DNA from: Symbiodinium kawagutii
Taxonomy: Eukaryota > Sar > Dinophyceae > Suessiales > Symbiodiniaceae
DNA length: 64,000 bases
Reading direction: 5' to 3'
NCBI GenBank assembly: GCA_009767595.1
Contig: VSDK01027227.1
Coordinates: forward strand, 14,906-78,905
Shown here: piece by piece, positions 8,490-20,573 of the stretch
Layout: each line of letters starts with the position of its first letter
Numbering within the stretch: position 1 is the first letter of the stretch
The notes under the pieces: generated by a model
Told to the model about the DNA's origin: nothing
What the model saw: the letters and a program-made list of their open reading frames with translations, nothing else
Database searches by the model: none
Translations under genes and position numbers: made by a program

Positions 8490-11400
8490 GACTTTGAATT
8501 ACGTGGGTAAGTTGGTATCTGAGTCATAGAATGAAAGAGCTAGGATGACAGGAGCTACGTCGGTATGGTGGGTCAATATGTGTAAACATGAATTCTTTGG
8601 ATACAAAGGGATTGCAAGTATGAGGGATAGATATCACTATGGATCAAAATCATCAACTCCAAATGGTTTGTCCGGTATGAAAATGATTTTTGCTTCCCTG
8701 GCTAACTACACCAACCTCGGCCTGGGATTTGCAACTTTGAATTTGTTTCCATCAGTGGTACCCTCAGTAGCAACCATCAAAGTGGTGGATCCCACTGGTG
8801 GCACTGGTGGTGTCCAAAGTGGGGCCCGCAAAATATCCCGCGACCCCTCTCCTGCATCGGCAAGACGTCAATTCCAGAGGCTTGGCCCCAACCTGACGGG
8901 TGGAGCTGGGGGTGTTTCGTGATGATCTGATGGGTAGTAGGAGATGGTAGATGATGATGGTAAGTCACTGAGGGTTAGTTCATGATGGTCAGTTGATGAT
9001 GGTAGTTGATGGTCACTGATGATGGTTCATGATAATGGTAAATATTGGTGGATAGTAGATGTTACAGTACCCCCTGATGGCGAATAGTTGATGGTAAATG
9101 ATGGTTAACAAAAGTATGGCGAATGATGTATGGGATTGTGAATATATAATTGATATCCATGATGGCTAATTATTGGTAATGACGGTTGATAATCTTGAAT
9201 AGTTGATGATGCTTAAAGATTGTTTTATGTTTAATACTAGCAAATACTTGATGCTTGATGAGTGAGCCAATGATTAATGATTGGTAATGATGGTTGATGA
9301 TGATGATGTTGGTAAGCATAACGGCTCATGATGGTGAATATTTGATGGTTATTGATGGTCAACAATAATGACGAATGATTTATGTTGAACAACTTATTGG
9401 TCAACAAACATCTTGCATGAATGGAGGATCCCGGCCCTATCCGACCGCCCATATCTCATGGAAAACGGCCTCCAGCTGCTTGTGGTGAAGTTGAGGGAGA
9501 CTGTCATTGATGGATCTTTTGCCGCACGGACATACGCTCGGTTGGAATGTTCCATTGGTTGCCCTGTCTCTTATTACATTCTTTCTCCCAGTTGGTGTGT
9601 ACCGTGTATCCACAAGTAGACTACGATGGAACACCCACCAGGCATTAGTTGGTGAATGGCCTAACCAACTAAACTATATCCAGCATAAATGGTAGCTACC
9701 CTAGCGATTACCAGACTTCAGAAATTGATGGAGGTGGGGTATCACTTTATGCACCAAATAGTGGGGCATAAAAATCATGGTGGTTGAGAAACACCATATG
9801 GCTATGGGTCAATATTTATCAACCAACTAATGGGGGATTTCCACCAACAAAACAAGGGAAAACAATGGTTAATGGTGGGGAACCAGGGGTACAGGGTTTT
9901 GACCCACTGCCATATGTCTCACTTGATTGTATCCATTTCGCCAGGGTAAAGCCACAAGTTGCGGGTGGTTTCCCTACGATTTTGGACCCCCTATTTGCAG
10001 ACTGGTTCAGATTCGCCATTGAACCAGCTAGTTATATCTACATATACATATATATATATATATAAATACCACAACTTGTACTTACCCTAGTTGTAAACCA
10101 AGTTAGGCTGATATTAAGCATGATCCTTAGCATGACTTGACTGCTATCACTTCAGCCACTCACTTCAGCCACTACCTGATCATAGGTTCTGGGTCCGGTG
10201 TACAGTAGGCGTACATGCGGACGCGATTCATTGACAAACCATCCTGCACAAGTTCTGGATATCCCCATGTATCTGTACATTTGGAAGCAAGAAAACGTAG
10301 TTCCTTGCTGTCACATCTGAAGAATTGCAACGCGTGGTATTTTTTCTATATATATATATATATATGTTTCCTTCTTATGCCCCATCATTAAGCATTGTTA
10401 AGTGGTTATAACCCCTATTAAACCCCTTACTAACCACAAGGAGGGAGCCCCAGCTCGTATAAAAGAATTATCCTTCGGCTGGTTGGGTGAGGGGGGGCGA
10501 ACACGGCCACGCCCTCCCAGGTGCCTAGCTGTCGGTCGGACAGCACATCGATGCCTGCAGCGGTGTTCATGACACCCGGCGAACCAACCATGGATACTTA
10601 AAGTGGTTCATGGTTGGCTATATTGGTTCTAGCGTGGTGTGTTATAGCTTTTAATAGTTCAATAACTATGTTGATAAATAACAATAGCAATGGTGTGTAC
10701 CAGCAATAAAAACAATGGCAATGCAGTGGTTAACTAAACATCAAAAAAATAGCAGCAATGTAATGTGAATGACACCAGGCGGTTGCTTCACCAGTTGATG
10801 TTAGTTGAAATTGTTGGTGAAATAAGAATAGCAATGGTGTGTAAAAGTGTTTCATGACACTTGGCAAGCAATTTATGGTTAATATAGTGGCTGCACTAGT
10901 TTGTGAAATGACACTAAAGTTCATGAACCACCAGCTTCATGAACCACTATGTTGCTCATGATGGTTGGTTCTTACAAAGTTGTGATAGAGGATCAAAGGG
11001 AGGTATCATGCCCTACATTCTGGCAAACTCGCCTGAGTTGTTATGGCTGCAACTCTTTCCAGGGCAGTTTCTGAGAGGGTAAACGGTAAAAGCAATTGAT
11101 GCCGTGGATCGACAATAATAGGTGATCCACTTTTGAAGAACCCGTGTTTGATGTTGAATCACCAGCTATTTTTGATTGTGGAGTGCTTGGATGAATTCGG
11201 GGATCCACCATTCATCTCTGAGGATGATCGATGATCGATGATGAGCGGATGATGATTTTTAGCAATGGTTACTGGTGCAGGTGCTTGTTGATAGTGGTCA
11301 GCATATGGTATTGGTGGTTTGGGTATGATTCTTCGTCAATGATGTTTCACAACGGTTTCCAACAAATTCTGGTCTTTGGTACATAAGAATAATCGATAAT

Positions 11401-13160
11401 GATGAGCGCAACCCCTGAACAAAAGGGCATAGCGGATAGCAACAAACAACAAACAACGGATCCAATGATCTGCATGCCTTTAACCTTTCAAGGAACGTCT
11501 CTCCATAATCATGAATTCCGAGATTGCAAGCAACTCATCTATTATTCTATTATGATACAACAAATTAGCCACAATGATCATGGTCACCGATATTTTGTTC
11601 TATGGACATCCCGTTCTTGTTGACTGATGGACGTCATGGCACCACCAAAGGGATGGCTGAAACCTGATCAACGGTGGAAGGTTGTCACCGTCGATCAACC
11701 AACGTGGATCAGGTGATTCAAAGACGTCGACCGTAGGTTTCTTTGGGCCTGTGCTTGGAAATCAACCGGCACACATTGACCTGACAATTTTCAACATCAG
11801 CCATTCATGACTGGTGTACCTTTGGCCATCTTCAGCCATATTTCATTTTCAAAATGAGCCAATAGCCCAGTCATTCATGATTCCGTTGATGGTGACTGCT
11901 ATGACCTTTGGTGATCTTCCATGGATAGTGAACTGGCATCTTTATTGTTTGCGCACCAAGTCCCAACAGGATCAATAAGAGTGATGACAGTGGAAAACCC
12001 GCTTTGCAATTCGACATGGATATGATTTTGCGGGGTGAAAGCCACAGTTTCCTAGGTAAAAGCATTGTCTGGTCAATTAAGAATGAAAATAGTCAAGAAT
12101 CAAGGTGCTGATACCAGTCCTTCCATTGCTGCACTGACATTCCTCTTACCGTTGGCATGATAATCCCTCTTTAATGTCAACCTTGAATCAAACTCATCAT
12201 ATCTTTAAGAATCAAACTCATCTTCCGATTTCATGATCAACTCATCCAGCCTTTTCAACTCATCATGCTCAGGTCCTATACCTGGGTATGATAAGCATCA
12301 CAATGCAACTGTTGAACCATCACGAACCATGGCGAACAAAGATTGCTGGCCATCGAATCTCACCATCATCAACCATCACCAGCTATGAACCAAGCATCAA
12401 ACTAATCCAAATTTCACCATCCGCTAGTTGGCTATTTAGCAGTGTTTGCTAGAAACAAAATCAAAAGTATGATGATTAAAATGGCCGGTATGAAAATCAC
12501 TAACCATTGCCTTGATTAGTCATCGTTCATCACGATTGGTGTCACATGATTTTCTTTCCGCAAAGACCTCGGTTCCAGATTCTCAAGTAAGTTAGTTGAT
12601 TCGTTGCCACCTTTTTGATTCCAAGACTCAAAGGTCTGTAGTGTTTGACTGAGAACTCTGATACCATCAATACTTGATGACACGTTGTACTGTTTGATTC
12701 CTATCAAAGGTGAATCATGGCAAATATTGGTTGATAATGGTCCATTTTGGCTACTTATCATGAATTGTGACTAAACAAATACTTCTACCAGTCGACCTCC
12801 AATTTGTGTCACAGTCTTCCCCAACACTGAAGCTCAACTCAACATCAACTCTGCGTTGAGCCAAAAAAGATTGCTCAGCATCCAGTGGAGTGTTATTCCA
12901 GCGGCTATTCCTTATTAAGCCCCATAAATGAACCATTTGATTGCCCACTACAAACATTTACCAACCAGTGGTTAGGGATTTGCACTAGGAACTTTACCGA
13001 TTTTGCTTGTTCCTCATTTTTCATTGTGGGCTGTTCTTGCAGACTAGCAAACAGTGACTATCAATCCCTAGGCTCCAAACACCTTGTCAGACCGTACTTG
13101 GGGCTGAGTTTTGGGTCCCAACACCCTGTTGGAAGGTGTGTGGAGCGCTAGGGAATGCTG
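8490..13160. other. Mostly repeat-like intergenic region, no firm gene
   Basis: Rich in TGATGGTTGATG words (8930-9400), (TA)n at 10037-10066 and 10346-10366, and a family B copy at 9796. Minus-strand frames at 12751-12957 (SRWNNTPLDAEQ to WRSTG) and 12516-12761 read somewhat like protein but are AT-rich, without clear splice sites. A small GC-rich piece at 9410-9600 is also unassigned. Confidence 0.4.
9796..9915 (-). repeat. Family B inverted-repeat element
   Basis: Ends GGCTATGGGTCAA and TTTTGACCCACTGCC, with TTAATGGTGGGGAACCAGG inside. Confidence 0.8.
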
Positions 13161-13167
13161 GACATTA

Positions 13168-13691
13168 TCAGCTAGGCCAACCCCCTGGCTGCAAAACCGC
13201 CTGGGCCAGCTTGCACGACGCCTCCAGGCATTGCTCCAGCTTGAGCTTGCACGACGCCTCCAGGGATTGTACCACCTGGGCCAGCTTGCACGACGCCTCC
13301 AGGGATTGCTCCAGCTTAACCTGGCACGACGCCTCCAGGGACGGTACCGCCTGGGCCAGCTTGCACGACGCCTCCAGGGATTGCTCCAGCCTCCAGGGAT
13401 TGCACCACCTGGGCCAGCTGGCACGACGCGTCCAGGGATTGTACCACCTGGGCCAGCTTGCACGACGCCTCCAGGGATTGCTCCAGCTTAACCTGGCACG
13501 ACGCCTCCAGGGACGGTACCGCCTGGGCCAGCTTGCACGACGCCTCCAGGGATTGCTCCAGCTTGAGCTTGGATGACGCCTTGAGGGATTGCACCAGCTG
13601 GGCCAGCTTGCACGACGCCTCCAGGGATTGCTGCAGCTTGGCCAGCTGGCACGACGCGGCCTCGTGGCCCAGGGAAGCTGCGAAGCAGCTC
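13168..13691 (-). CDS. Coiled-coil exon made of a tandem repeat, split by a frame change
   Basis: Acceptor GTAATCCAG|G at 13691. Then AASCQLAKLQQSLEASCK continues as repeats of LEQSLEASCKLAQ, a helical, heptad-like pattern with nearly 90 percent G/C at codon position 3. Near 13379-13405 one repeat lacks the 17 bases found at the same place in the others, so the coil moves to another frame, in which it continues to LQPGGWPS and a TGA at 13168. Reading straight through would give a glycine/proline-rich tail and an early stop at 13488. This is either a real mutation, an assembly slip or a spliced gap. Membership in the ubiquitin-like gene is not certain. Confidence 0.4.
13190..13680. repeat. GC-rich coding minisatellite
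   Basis: About 14 repeats of CACGACGCCTCCAGGGA with spacers CTTAACCTGG, CTTGAGCTTG or GGGCCAGCTTG. Encodes the coiled coil described as a CDS on the minus strand. Confidence 0.9.
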
Positions 13692-13885
13692 CTGGATTAC
13701 CTGGTGATTGACCAACAATCAATCCTACATGTTCTCGTTGGATATATGTTTTGGATAGTATAGGCACCAACAATATATAATTATATTTACGTATATATTT
13801 AACTATATTTATATATAATCTATCATTTTTTGATGATATATACTATCAACACATATTGGATCCTATCATCAACCACTACTGGCTA

Positions 13886-14007
13886 TTACTTGCCAGCACC
13901 CACTACTCCCTTCTCGCCTTCGATAAACCACTCCCGTGCCACGGGCGTTTGCGATGGCGACATCACGCGCACCCTGAGACGCGATGCAGATGTGATACGG
14001 CGGAGGT
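13886..14007 (-). CDS. Exon 7, possibly terminal, of the ubiquitin-like gene
   Basis: 122 nt reading LRRITSASRLRVRVMS to VVGAGK and a TAA stop at 13886. Acceptor TTCACCAG|AC; the two leading bases fit the one base left by exon 6. If this is the end, the protein stops here. A GTAGTGGG donor nine codons... in the tail would allow splicing on to the coiled-coil exon instead, by a phase that does not match well. Confidence 0.5.
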
Positions 14008-14009
14008 CT

Positions 14010-15205
14010 GGTGAACGTCAGTGACTAGAGATGGTTGATCTACCCTACCTTAGAGGTGGGGGGGGATGATGGTTGATTTGAATAGATTGTTTGATTCGAA
14101 AATTGATGGTTGATTTTAAACAAAATATTTCCAGAAAATGGGACAACCTATGATTGATTTCGGAAAGCATAGATTGTTTATTGAATATTCTATATAATGC
14201 TACTGCTACTCGTTAATCATAAATGGTTGAAAATGGGAAAAGTGGTTGATAATGCTGGCACTGGTTAATAACAGGCAATACTTGCTAATGGTAAAACTAG
14301 TTGGTTCATAGGGGTCCATCGTAGTGGACAAAAAACCATGAAAACCAAGAAGTAAATGCAGATTGACAAATGACGTTTGAAAATACCTGATGACGGTCCA
14401 CTCATATGGCAAATCATGGCATAAAACCCAACAATGATTGAAATTCATGCCCACTAATGGCCAACAAACTTGTCGACCATAGTGGTGGGACAAAAAGCAA
14501 CCCTAACTCTACAAACATATTGTTGCTGGCCAAAGACATGTATGGCTGTCGAGATTTCATCCAAACATGATTCACAAATATCATCCATTATGGACATCTC
14601 ATCAATGATACCCAATGATACAGATAGATAAAATTACCTACTAATAAAAATTCTGCGTGGTGATTTTGATCCATTTTGACCCAAGGTTCTAGGTTTAAGG
14701 TGTGTCTGCACGAACAGACTGCACACACTGCATGACACGTGGTTCATCCTAATTGGTAAGTTGACGTAGCGCATTATGTTTACTTCATGGTTATTTTATG
14801 TTTGCCAACGTTCATGGCGAGTTAGTAAACTAATCATGGTCCATTCATGTCCATGCTACGGGAAACTGAAGGTAACCAGTCCCCACCCACACCGGAAGGA
14901 GTACACCATCTCTCTGGACGAACAAATCTTACATCTCAAACGAACCTATCCAGGCAGGCCACCACCACGGTACGATTTTGATTTTGATTTGCGTTCAATT
15001 ACAGTAGTCCTACTGATGTTTGTGAACCTATTGAACCGAAATGTTCTTTTTCGAGACCTTATTGTTTGTCAACAGCCATGTTCAACCATTCATGATACAA
15101 ACCAGCAGGTGAACATCAACCATCCTTCAGTTAACAACAATTTGGTAGTCAGCCACCACTGATTATCATGCAGCCATTCAGTTATCAGCCCTGTTTTTCA
15201 ATAAA
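14010..15205. other. Intron or intergenic AT-rich stretch
   Basis: AT-rich, with many TTGATGG/AACCATG words. A plus-strand frame at 14776-15162 has no supporting features. Lies between exons 6 and 7 of the ubiquitin-like gene. Confidence 0.4.
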
Positions 15206-15211
15206 AACCAT

Positions 15212-15313
15212 GTCGGTTGGTGATTTCAACCCCTATCAAAAATACTAGTCAACAACCAGTTGTTGATATTTACTATGGAAAAAAACAAAACGTCAACCAA
15301 ACCAGCAACCAGC
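15212..15313 (+). repeat. Family C inverted-repeat element
   Basis: Ends CGGTTGGTGATTTCAACC and AAACCAGCAACCAG. Read on the minus strand, its end supplies the GT donor of the exon at 15310. Confidence 0.75.
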
Positions 15314-15406
15314 CCTCCATGCCCTGCTGTTGGCTACGGCGCCCTTGATCTGCTTGGGTCCCAACAGAATTCCGCGCGCGGCACCCTGCAAACCAACCTC
15401 GCCAGG
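15310..15406 (-). CDS. Exon 6 of the ubiquitin-like gene
   Basis: 97 nt reading PGEVGLQGAARGILLG to VANSRAWRA, with about 70 percent G/C at codon position 3. Acceptor CACCCAG, donor GCTG|GTTGCTGG. The donor lies inside the terminal inverted repeat of a family C element. Confidence 0.55.
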
Positions 15407-15492
15407 CTGGGTGGAAGCCCGGGGCCGTTGGGAGTGGGTGAAGATGGGTGGGCCACAACGGCAACCAAGGGCTGCAAGGTGGTGTGGGTTAA

Positions 15493-15599
15493 TATGGTGG
15501 TTTTTCAAAGTAAAGAACCTCCCAAAATAGTTGGTTGACTGTTTGAAATGATTACTATTAGATGATTTCATGGTAGCCCTATTTTGAAAAAACATATGG
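15493..15599 (+). repeat. Family A element, diverged
   Basis: ATGGTGGTTTTTCAAAG at one end and CCCTATTTTGAAAAAACAT at the other. Confidence 0.7.
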
Positions 15600-16241
15600 C
15601 GGCAATAGTCAATGCACCGTGCAGTACCATTTCTTGTCAACCACGGTTGTGTAGCACGGCCGGGCATTAAATCTCCAGGTGCTCAATCCCTCAATCAGCC
15701 CCGAGGATGCCGGTTCACATGAACGGGTTTGGAGGATTGAGGCGGACCATTTCTTGTTTGACAACCCTTTTCACTGGCGGGTTCCCTTCGCAAGACGAAT
15801 GCAATAGTGGCTGCTCAGTAAACCCTATCACCAGTCACTACCAGCCACCATCAACAAATTTGCATTTTAAGAACAACCGTTCTTCACCATTCGGTCTCTT
15901 CGACTCTAATGGTCCAATTTCTCCAGTTTTTTTGATTTGATGTACTTTATCTTGGCGTGGATTCATACCACTTACCAGAACGGCATTCCTGGACCGAAAA
16001 ACAACGATGGTATTAAACCCCCGTGGTATGGAGCAAAGCCATCATGGAACAATGCCCTGTCAAGTGAATCATTTGAGGCAACAACCTCCATTTCACACAA
16101 AACCACAAAGACACAAACTTCCAAACAAGTTCACATCGAACCAAAAATTCCTCCTGCAGTGGGCAAGTGGGGGTCTCTCACAGAGCACACACACCTGGTC
16201 CTTTCCCTGGAAGTTTTGGCGATAAGTTGAACAAAGCCTAC

Positions 16242-16555
16242 CGGGAAGTATACATGCAGCTTATTCCATGGCAGAGTGCTGACACGGAGTTTATCGACTG
16301 AAGCTCCTGGGGTAACAATGGACAGGAAACAATCAGTGTCCTTGTCTGCAACGAAAGTAGTTCCTTGCAATCTCTGTGTGAGATCCTGAAAGCCACGAAG
16401 GGTTTCACTGAGCAGGCATTGTTGCCAGTACTCCACCGATCGAAGGGGGAGCCATTGTCGATCGTGCGCCTGCATCAACCTATGGTTCTCGGGGACTTGG
16501 GAAAAGAGGCTAGCCAGGAATGTCGCTGCGCTTTCAATGGTGAGATTGACACATC
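16242..16555 (-). CDS. Exon 5 of the ubiquitin-like gene
   Basis: About 314 nt reading CVNLTIESAATFLASLF to WNKLHVYFP. Acceptor TCACCAG|G, donor CCG|GTAGGC. The open frame continues to a stop at 16131, so a longer exon is possible. It is helical with conserved-looking tryptophans (RQWLPLR, VEYWQQC). Family not recognised. This is the longest spliced exon in the window. Confidence 0.6.
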
Positions 16556-16643
16556 CTGGTGACATGCATTTCAAAATGCAGTCATGGATGCCCATGGTTG
16601 GTGGAACCATGAGCCCCGGTAGAACACTTTTGCGGGTGCTCAC

Positions 16644-16783
16644 CGTCCACCGCGTCTGTCTCCGCCAAGCGAACCGGCAAAACGATTGGCGTCAGATAGA
16701 GACAAGTCGGATTTCATGTGTGCGGCCGCCGCTTCCTTGAAAGTGAGCTTGTCGCGAATGAGATCGCGCACGTGATTGCATGG
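16644..16783 (-). CDS. Exon 4 of the ubiquitin-like gene
   Basis: 140 nt reading PCNHVRDLIRDKLTFKEA to GDRRGG, helical. Acceptor GTCCAG|CCA, donor CG|GTGAGC. The following exon needs phase 1, so a nearby GC or GA donor may be the true one. Confidence 0.5.
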
Positions 16784-16990
16784 CTGGACTGTAATTTGGG
16801 AAAATAAGAAACGTGCCAGTCGAGCCACCACCCAGTTGTTGTTTAGCCATGGTTGTTGCTGACTATCCCCTATTAACCGTTGCTAATGGTTGTCACTAGC
16901 CAAAACCTCTGTAATACCTTATCAAATCGCCCAAAGAAACCCGTTGTTATACCCGTACTAACTATGAGTAAAACCACCAAGGTCAACCAC

Positions 16991-17043
16991 CAGCAACGAC
17001 GCCAAGGCTGGACCCCCGGACAGCAGGAGCTCCACGAACCGTC
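16991..17043 (-). CDS. Exon 3 of the ubiquitin-like gene
   Basis: 53 nt reading RFVELLLSGGPALASLL. Acceptor CCTCAG|G, donor CTG|GTGGTTG. Phase 0 out fits the next exon. Confidence 0.45.
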
Positions 17044-17102
17044 CTGAGGCGCCAAACTGCAGAGCCATAGCCGTGGCTAATAAAGGATGGTTAGGGATGA
17101 TT

Positions 17103-17165
17103 ACTGGTTGGTGGTTTCAACCCCCATGACAAATATTAGTCAACCAACCAGTTTTGATGGTTACT
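17103..17165 (+). repeat. Family C element, right end lost
   Basis: CTGGTTGGTGGTTTCAACC, then TATTAGTCAACCAACCAG. The 3' inverted repeat is absent. Confidence 0.65.
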
Positions 17166-17530
17166 TGGTGCATGAACGATGATCAATGATGGGCAAATAA
17201 AATTGATGAATTGCAACATATTCTGACAATAATGGCGAGTGATGGCTCATGATGGCTATTTCAAAAGGCTTAACAGGCATCTACCAAGAGTGATAGGAAA
17301 CTCACATGATGGTTGGTCATTGTTTAATTAACTAGCATCGTGGTTGCCACTGCTCCGGTGTTCGCTATGAAGAAAGGTGGTAATAACCGATACTGCAGCC
17401 ACATTGCGACGCCACGAAAAATTTAGTGTATAATCTTGTAAATTAATGAATAATGTTATGCGTAAGATGATCAAGCATTGGGGTATACCTAACCGAAGAC
17501 ATCAAAAATTATCATGTTAGATCAGCCAAC

Positions 17531-17679
17531 CTGCTGAAAGAATCTCTTCACGGCGGATTCTTCAGCATGCGGGTGAAAGGCGGACTGACGGCATGTCTTG
17601 TTTCCTTCGCAGGGAGCATGTACATGAGTGCCGGGGCATCGCAGGCTCATATGCCAGTTCCCAATGGAATAGCAGATGC
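17531..17679 (-). CDS. Exon 2 of the ubiquitin-like gene
   Basis: 149 nt reading ICYSIGNWHMSLRCPG to VKRFFQQ. Acceptor TTTCCTGCTAG|G, with a pyrimidine-rich stretch before it. Donor CAG|GTTGGC, or GC four bases later to suit the next exon. Confidence 0.5.
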
Positions 17680-17823
17680 CTAGCAGGAAAGCACAAAGCG
17701 AGATGCGGCGGTTCCAGGCCGAATTTCACACCGACCTGTGGCATGACGCGCTCTTGCTACCGAAAAAAGTATCACTTCCAGGTACCGGGAGGCCCGGGCC
17801 CCGTCCAGAAACATTGACCGCGC

Positions 17824-18058
17824 CATCTCCGCCGAGATTTCGTTGGAGAATCCAGGCCACTGTCAACAGCAAAATGTCTTGTTCGTCGGACCCCAGCGGG
17901 ATCTCCGCATCCCAGAGTCGGACCATGCCCTGAAGGCCCATGCGCCGACGCACCATGGCCACCAGCTCGCGGATCGAAGTCCCCACACTCATCGCCATCT
18001 CGACGCCGGTACCCGATGCCAGTGTCACGCGAACGGTGATTTCTCGATCGCATTTCAT
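17824..18058 (-). CDS. First exon: ubiquitin-like domain
   Basis: ATG at 18058, then MKCDREITVRVTLASG to LLLTVAWILQRNLGGD (78 codons plus one base). Seen: the beta-alpha-beta pattern of a ubiquitin-like domain, with VGTSIRELVAMVRRRM as the helix and MVRLWDAEIPL as the following strands. Known: many dinoflagellate proteins of unclear function begin with such a domain. The exon is rich in G/C at codon position 3. To keep the frame into the next exon the donor must be GC (GATG|GCGCGG); a GT donor lies three bases on. No signal peptide. Confidence 0.7.
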
Positions 18059-18388
18059 GTTGACAACACCCTGAAGTGTATCAAAGGAAGCGGACTGAAT
18101 GGCTGAGTGTCTGCAACATGGACAGTCTCAATGCGGAAAACAGCGAAGCAACGCAAAATTGGTTCAAAGCACCAATCTGATTGGCCCCAAAATGGGAACG
18201 GGCATGCCTTGGGGAAACCAAGCCATTCAGGCCTCAGGAAAAAAGGCTCCCAATGGCGGTGTCACCAACAACTGACAAACAAGTAGTCCATCCTTGGTTC
18301 CTGGCCAAATCAGCAACATTAGTTGGATATAGGCCGACCATCATCCCCAAAGGAGCAATTACCCAACAACCCAAGAGTCACAGCTTAC

Positions 18389-18485
18389 CTGGTTGGTGGT
18401 TTCAACCCCATGAAAAATATTAGTCAACCAACCAATTGTTAATAATTACTAGGGAAAACAAAAAATGTTTGAACCCACCAGCCAG
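18389..18485 (+). repeat. Family C inverted-repeat element
   Basis: Ends CTGGTTGGTGGTTTCAACC and ACCCACCAGCCAG, with TTAATAATTACTAGGGAAAA inside. Confidence 0.8.
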
Positions 18486-18585
18486 TGATGAGTTGAATGA
18501 CTACAACACCAAAAGCTCTCTCTGGTTCGCAGTGGCTGTTCACATGCACCTGCTGGTTCACAGCTGGGTCACCCTCAGAGTTATA

Positions 18586-18694
18586 CTGGTTGGTGCTTGA
18601 ACCACCTCTATGCAAACCTATGAAACGTATTAGTCAACCAACCCTTTGTTCATAATCACTAGGCTTTTTTTTTCAATCAAACAACCGACCAGTT
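18586..18694 (+). repeat. Family C inverted-repeat element, diverged
   Basis: CTGGTTGGTGCTTGAACC to AACAACCGACCAG. Confidence 0.7.
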
Positions 18695-18699
18695 ATACC

Positions 18700-19430
18700 A
18701 ATCGAAACGAGTTCCCAATGCTACAAGCTGAAGAATCGAGGCCTCAGGCTATCCAATGGCTACTTGAAGTTATCCCAGCAATCCCAGCAGGAATGGCCCA
18801 GGAATGACATAGCGACAACATGTGGTAGGAATATGGGCAACATATGGGATGTGTTAGCCTATGATCATGATGACATCCCCATACCCTCCCTGGGTGAGAA
18901 GAGGGTGTGGAAAGGGGTCAAGCAAAAAATGCAACACGTATGTTTGACCGGAACATACCTTCTGGTAGCTTGTAAATCTACATTTAATTTCAGGAAATAA
19001 ACAAAATGATGGCTACAACTAGGCGGACACCACTTCAGCCAACTCCGTGGTTCAACAGTTTGACTGCGGGGCATGATTTGCTGCAGGTTGATGGAATCAA
19101 ACAGATCAACACGAGCAGCAAACGTATCGAATAAGATGCTCCAAAGAGAGGGGGATGCTCCAAAAATAGGGAGATGCTCCGAAGGTCTGATGAGGCTTTC
19201 TTAGATGCCAAAACGTGGGAAGTATAGTTGACCACAACCATCATACTCAGGTGGGAAGTATATCCCCGAATGCTGATTACTACACATGATTGATCATACA
19301 ATTAACCCTGAGGGTCAACCGACAACCCTACTCATATCAGCCATTTTTAATTTTTGATATATAACCAGCATATCATCACCAACATGATTGGTATTAATCA
19401 TAATTGATTGTTGGTTACGACCAACAACCC
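18700..19430. other. Intergenic region between the giant gene and the ubiquitin-like gene
   Basis: Should contain the start region of the ubiquitin-like transcript. Frames at 18764-19000 and 19035-19301 have no recognised features. GGGAGATGCTCC-type direct repeats occur at 19133-19182. Confidence 0.4.
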
Positions 19431-19433
19431 TAT

Positions 19434-19545
19434 CCATATGGTGTCTTCTCCAAATAGGGGGTACCCCAAATTAATCCTTTTTACTCATTGTTCGTTATAA
19501 ATCAAACATTTTGGGGGTACCCCTATTTTGAGAAACCATCATATT
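19434..19545 (+). repeat. Family A inverted-repeat element
   Basis: CTCCAAATAGGGGGTACC and GGTACCCCTATTTTGAG are inverted copies. Confidence 0.8.
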
Positions 19546-19757
19546 GACCATCCTTGGTAACCATCATTCACCGGTCATTAACCATCAATTAACCATTAAT
19601 GAACCACATCACTAGCCATCATTAACCATAGTTATCCCACTATCATTGTAGGTTATTCTCCACCACTGTGTTGTTTCATATCGACCCATAGCATCCCATA
19701 GCCATCATTGACCGACCTTCTCAACCATCCTCCACCATCCTCCATCGATCACTGATC

Positions 19758-19869
19758 TCCAAGCGTCAGCTCAGCGGTGCTACGTCCGCTGGGAGTGGGT
19801 TGCCCAGGGACACACTCCGAGATGTATTCGGACTCGCCCCTCGGAGAGATGTCGGTGAATTTCATGGGA
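19758..19869 (-). CDS. Giant gene, candidate exon 33
   Basis: 112 nt reading PMKFTDISPRGESEYIS to AELTLG. Acceptor TCCTGAAG. A stop follows three codons further on, so it may be terminal or end at a GA donor. Junction with exon 32 is not resolved. Confidence 0.45.
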
Positions 19870-20399
19870 CTTCAGGAGGTTTCTGGTGGTGGAAATCTTC
19901 CATGTGGGTATGTGCCAAGCCATGGTCGTGGTACCCCAAAATTTCAATGGTTTCCACTTTTAAAATCATCATTTGTTGGTGGGGCCATTGGTTACCCAAT
20001 TTTGTCACGTACCCAAATATAGTAGTTAGATGTTAGACTACATTCACTACCACGAGAACCAGCTGAAAATGGTTATAAAATATCTACGGGTTCTAGTGGT
20101 CTAGTGGTAGTTTCTAGATGGTTCCATGAATGTTTCTCATAGTTGGTTTCATCCGCAGAAACAGTAGAAACCTACGTAGACTATATTCATGGCAGCTTTC
20201 ATGGTTAGTAGTTGGATGTAGTTGGGTAAACAAAGTTTGAACCAGAGTTATGCATGTTCAATGTCACCTAGGGATAGCTTAAAGATCGTTGTAAAGCAGT
20301 CAGAAGTTGTAAATTGAACAGAATGTTTGAAATAATGAGGTAATGAGGCAGTCAATGTTGCTCAGTATTTGCTTGTAAATCATCGATTCGCTGATAACA

Positions 20400-20513
20400 C
20401 ATATGATGGCTTCCTAAAATAGGGGAACCCCCAAATCATTGAATACTGTACATATTATTTTTCAATAATAAGCCATCCATTTTTAGGGGTCCCAATATTA
20501 AGAAATACTCAAG
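20400..20513 (+). repeat. Family A inverted-repeat element
   Basis: TTCCTAAAATAGGGGAACC and GGGGTCCCAATATTAAG. Confidence 0.7.
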
Positions 20514-20573
20514 TACTCAGAATGACCATTAATATTTCAGTAACCATTAATTACTGGTTACCATGTAGTGACC

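Larger units (their letters stand above)
13168..18058 (-). other. Gene span: ubiquitin-like protein gene, 7-8 exons
   Basis: Candidate exons at 18058-17824, 17679-17531, 17043-16991, 16783-16644, 16555-16242, 15406-15310, 14007-13886 and possibly 13691-13168, all minus strand. The first begins with ATG and a ubiquitin-like fold; the later ones read as helical protein; the last is coiled-coil. Most junctions agree in phase. The junction 16783/16555 needs a GC or GA donor, and the link to the coiled-coil exon is unsure because 14007-13886 has its own in-frame stop. Family C elements lie at 17103 and at 15212, where the copy touches the 15310 donor. Confidence 0.55.

Noticed and set aside
12738..12755. 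TCCATTTTGGCTACTT, 11 bases matching the dinoflagellate spliced leader core
   Set aside because: It lies on the plus strand with no gene after it, and CCATTTTGG is also part of family A, so chance is likely.
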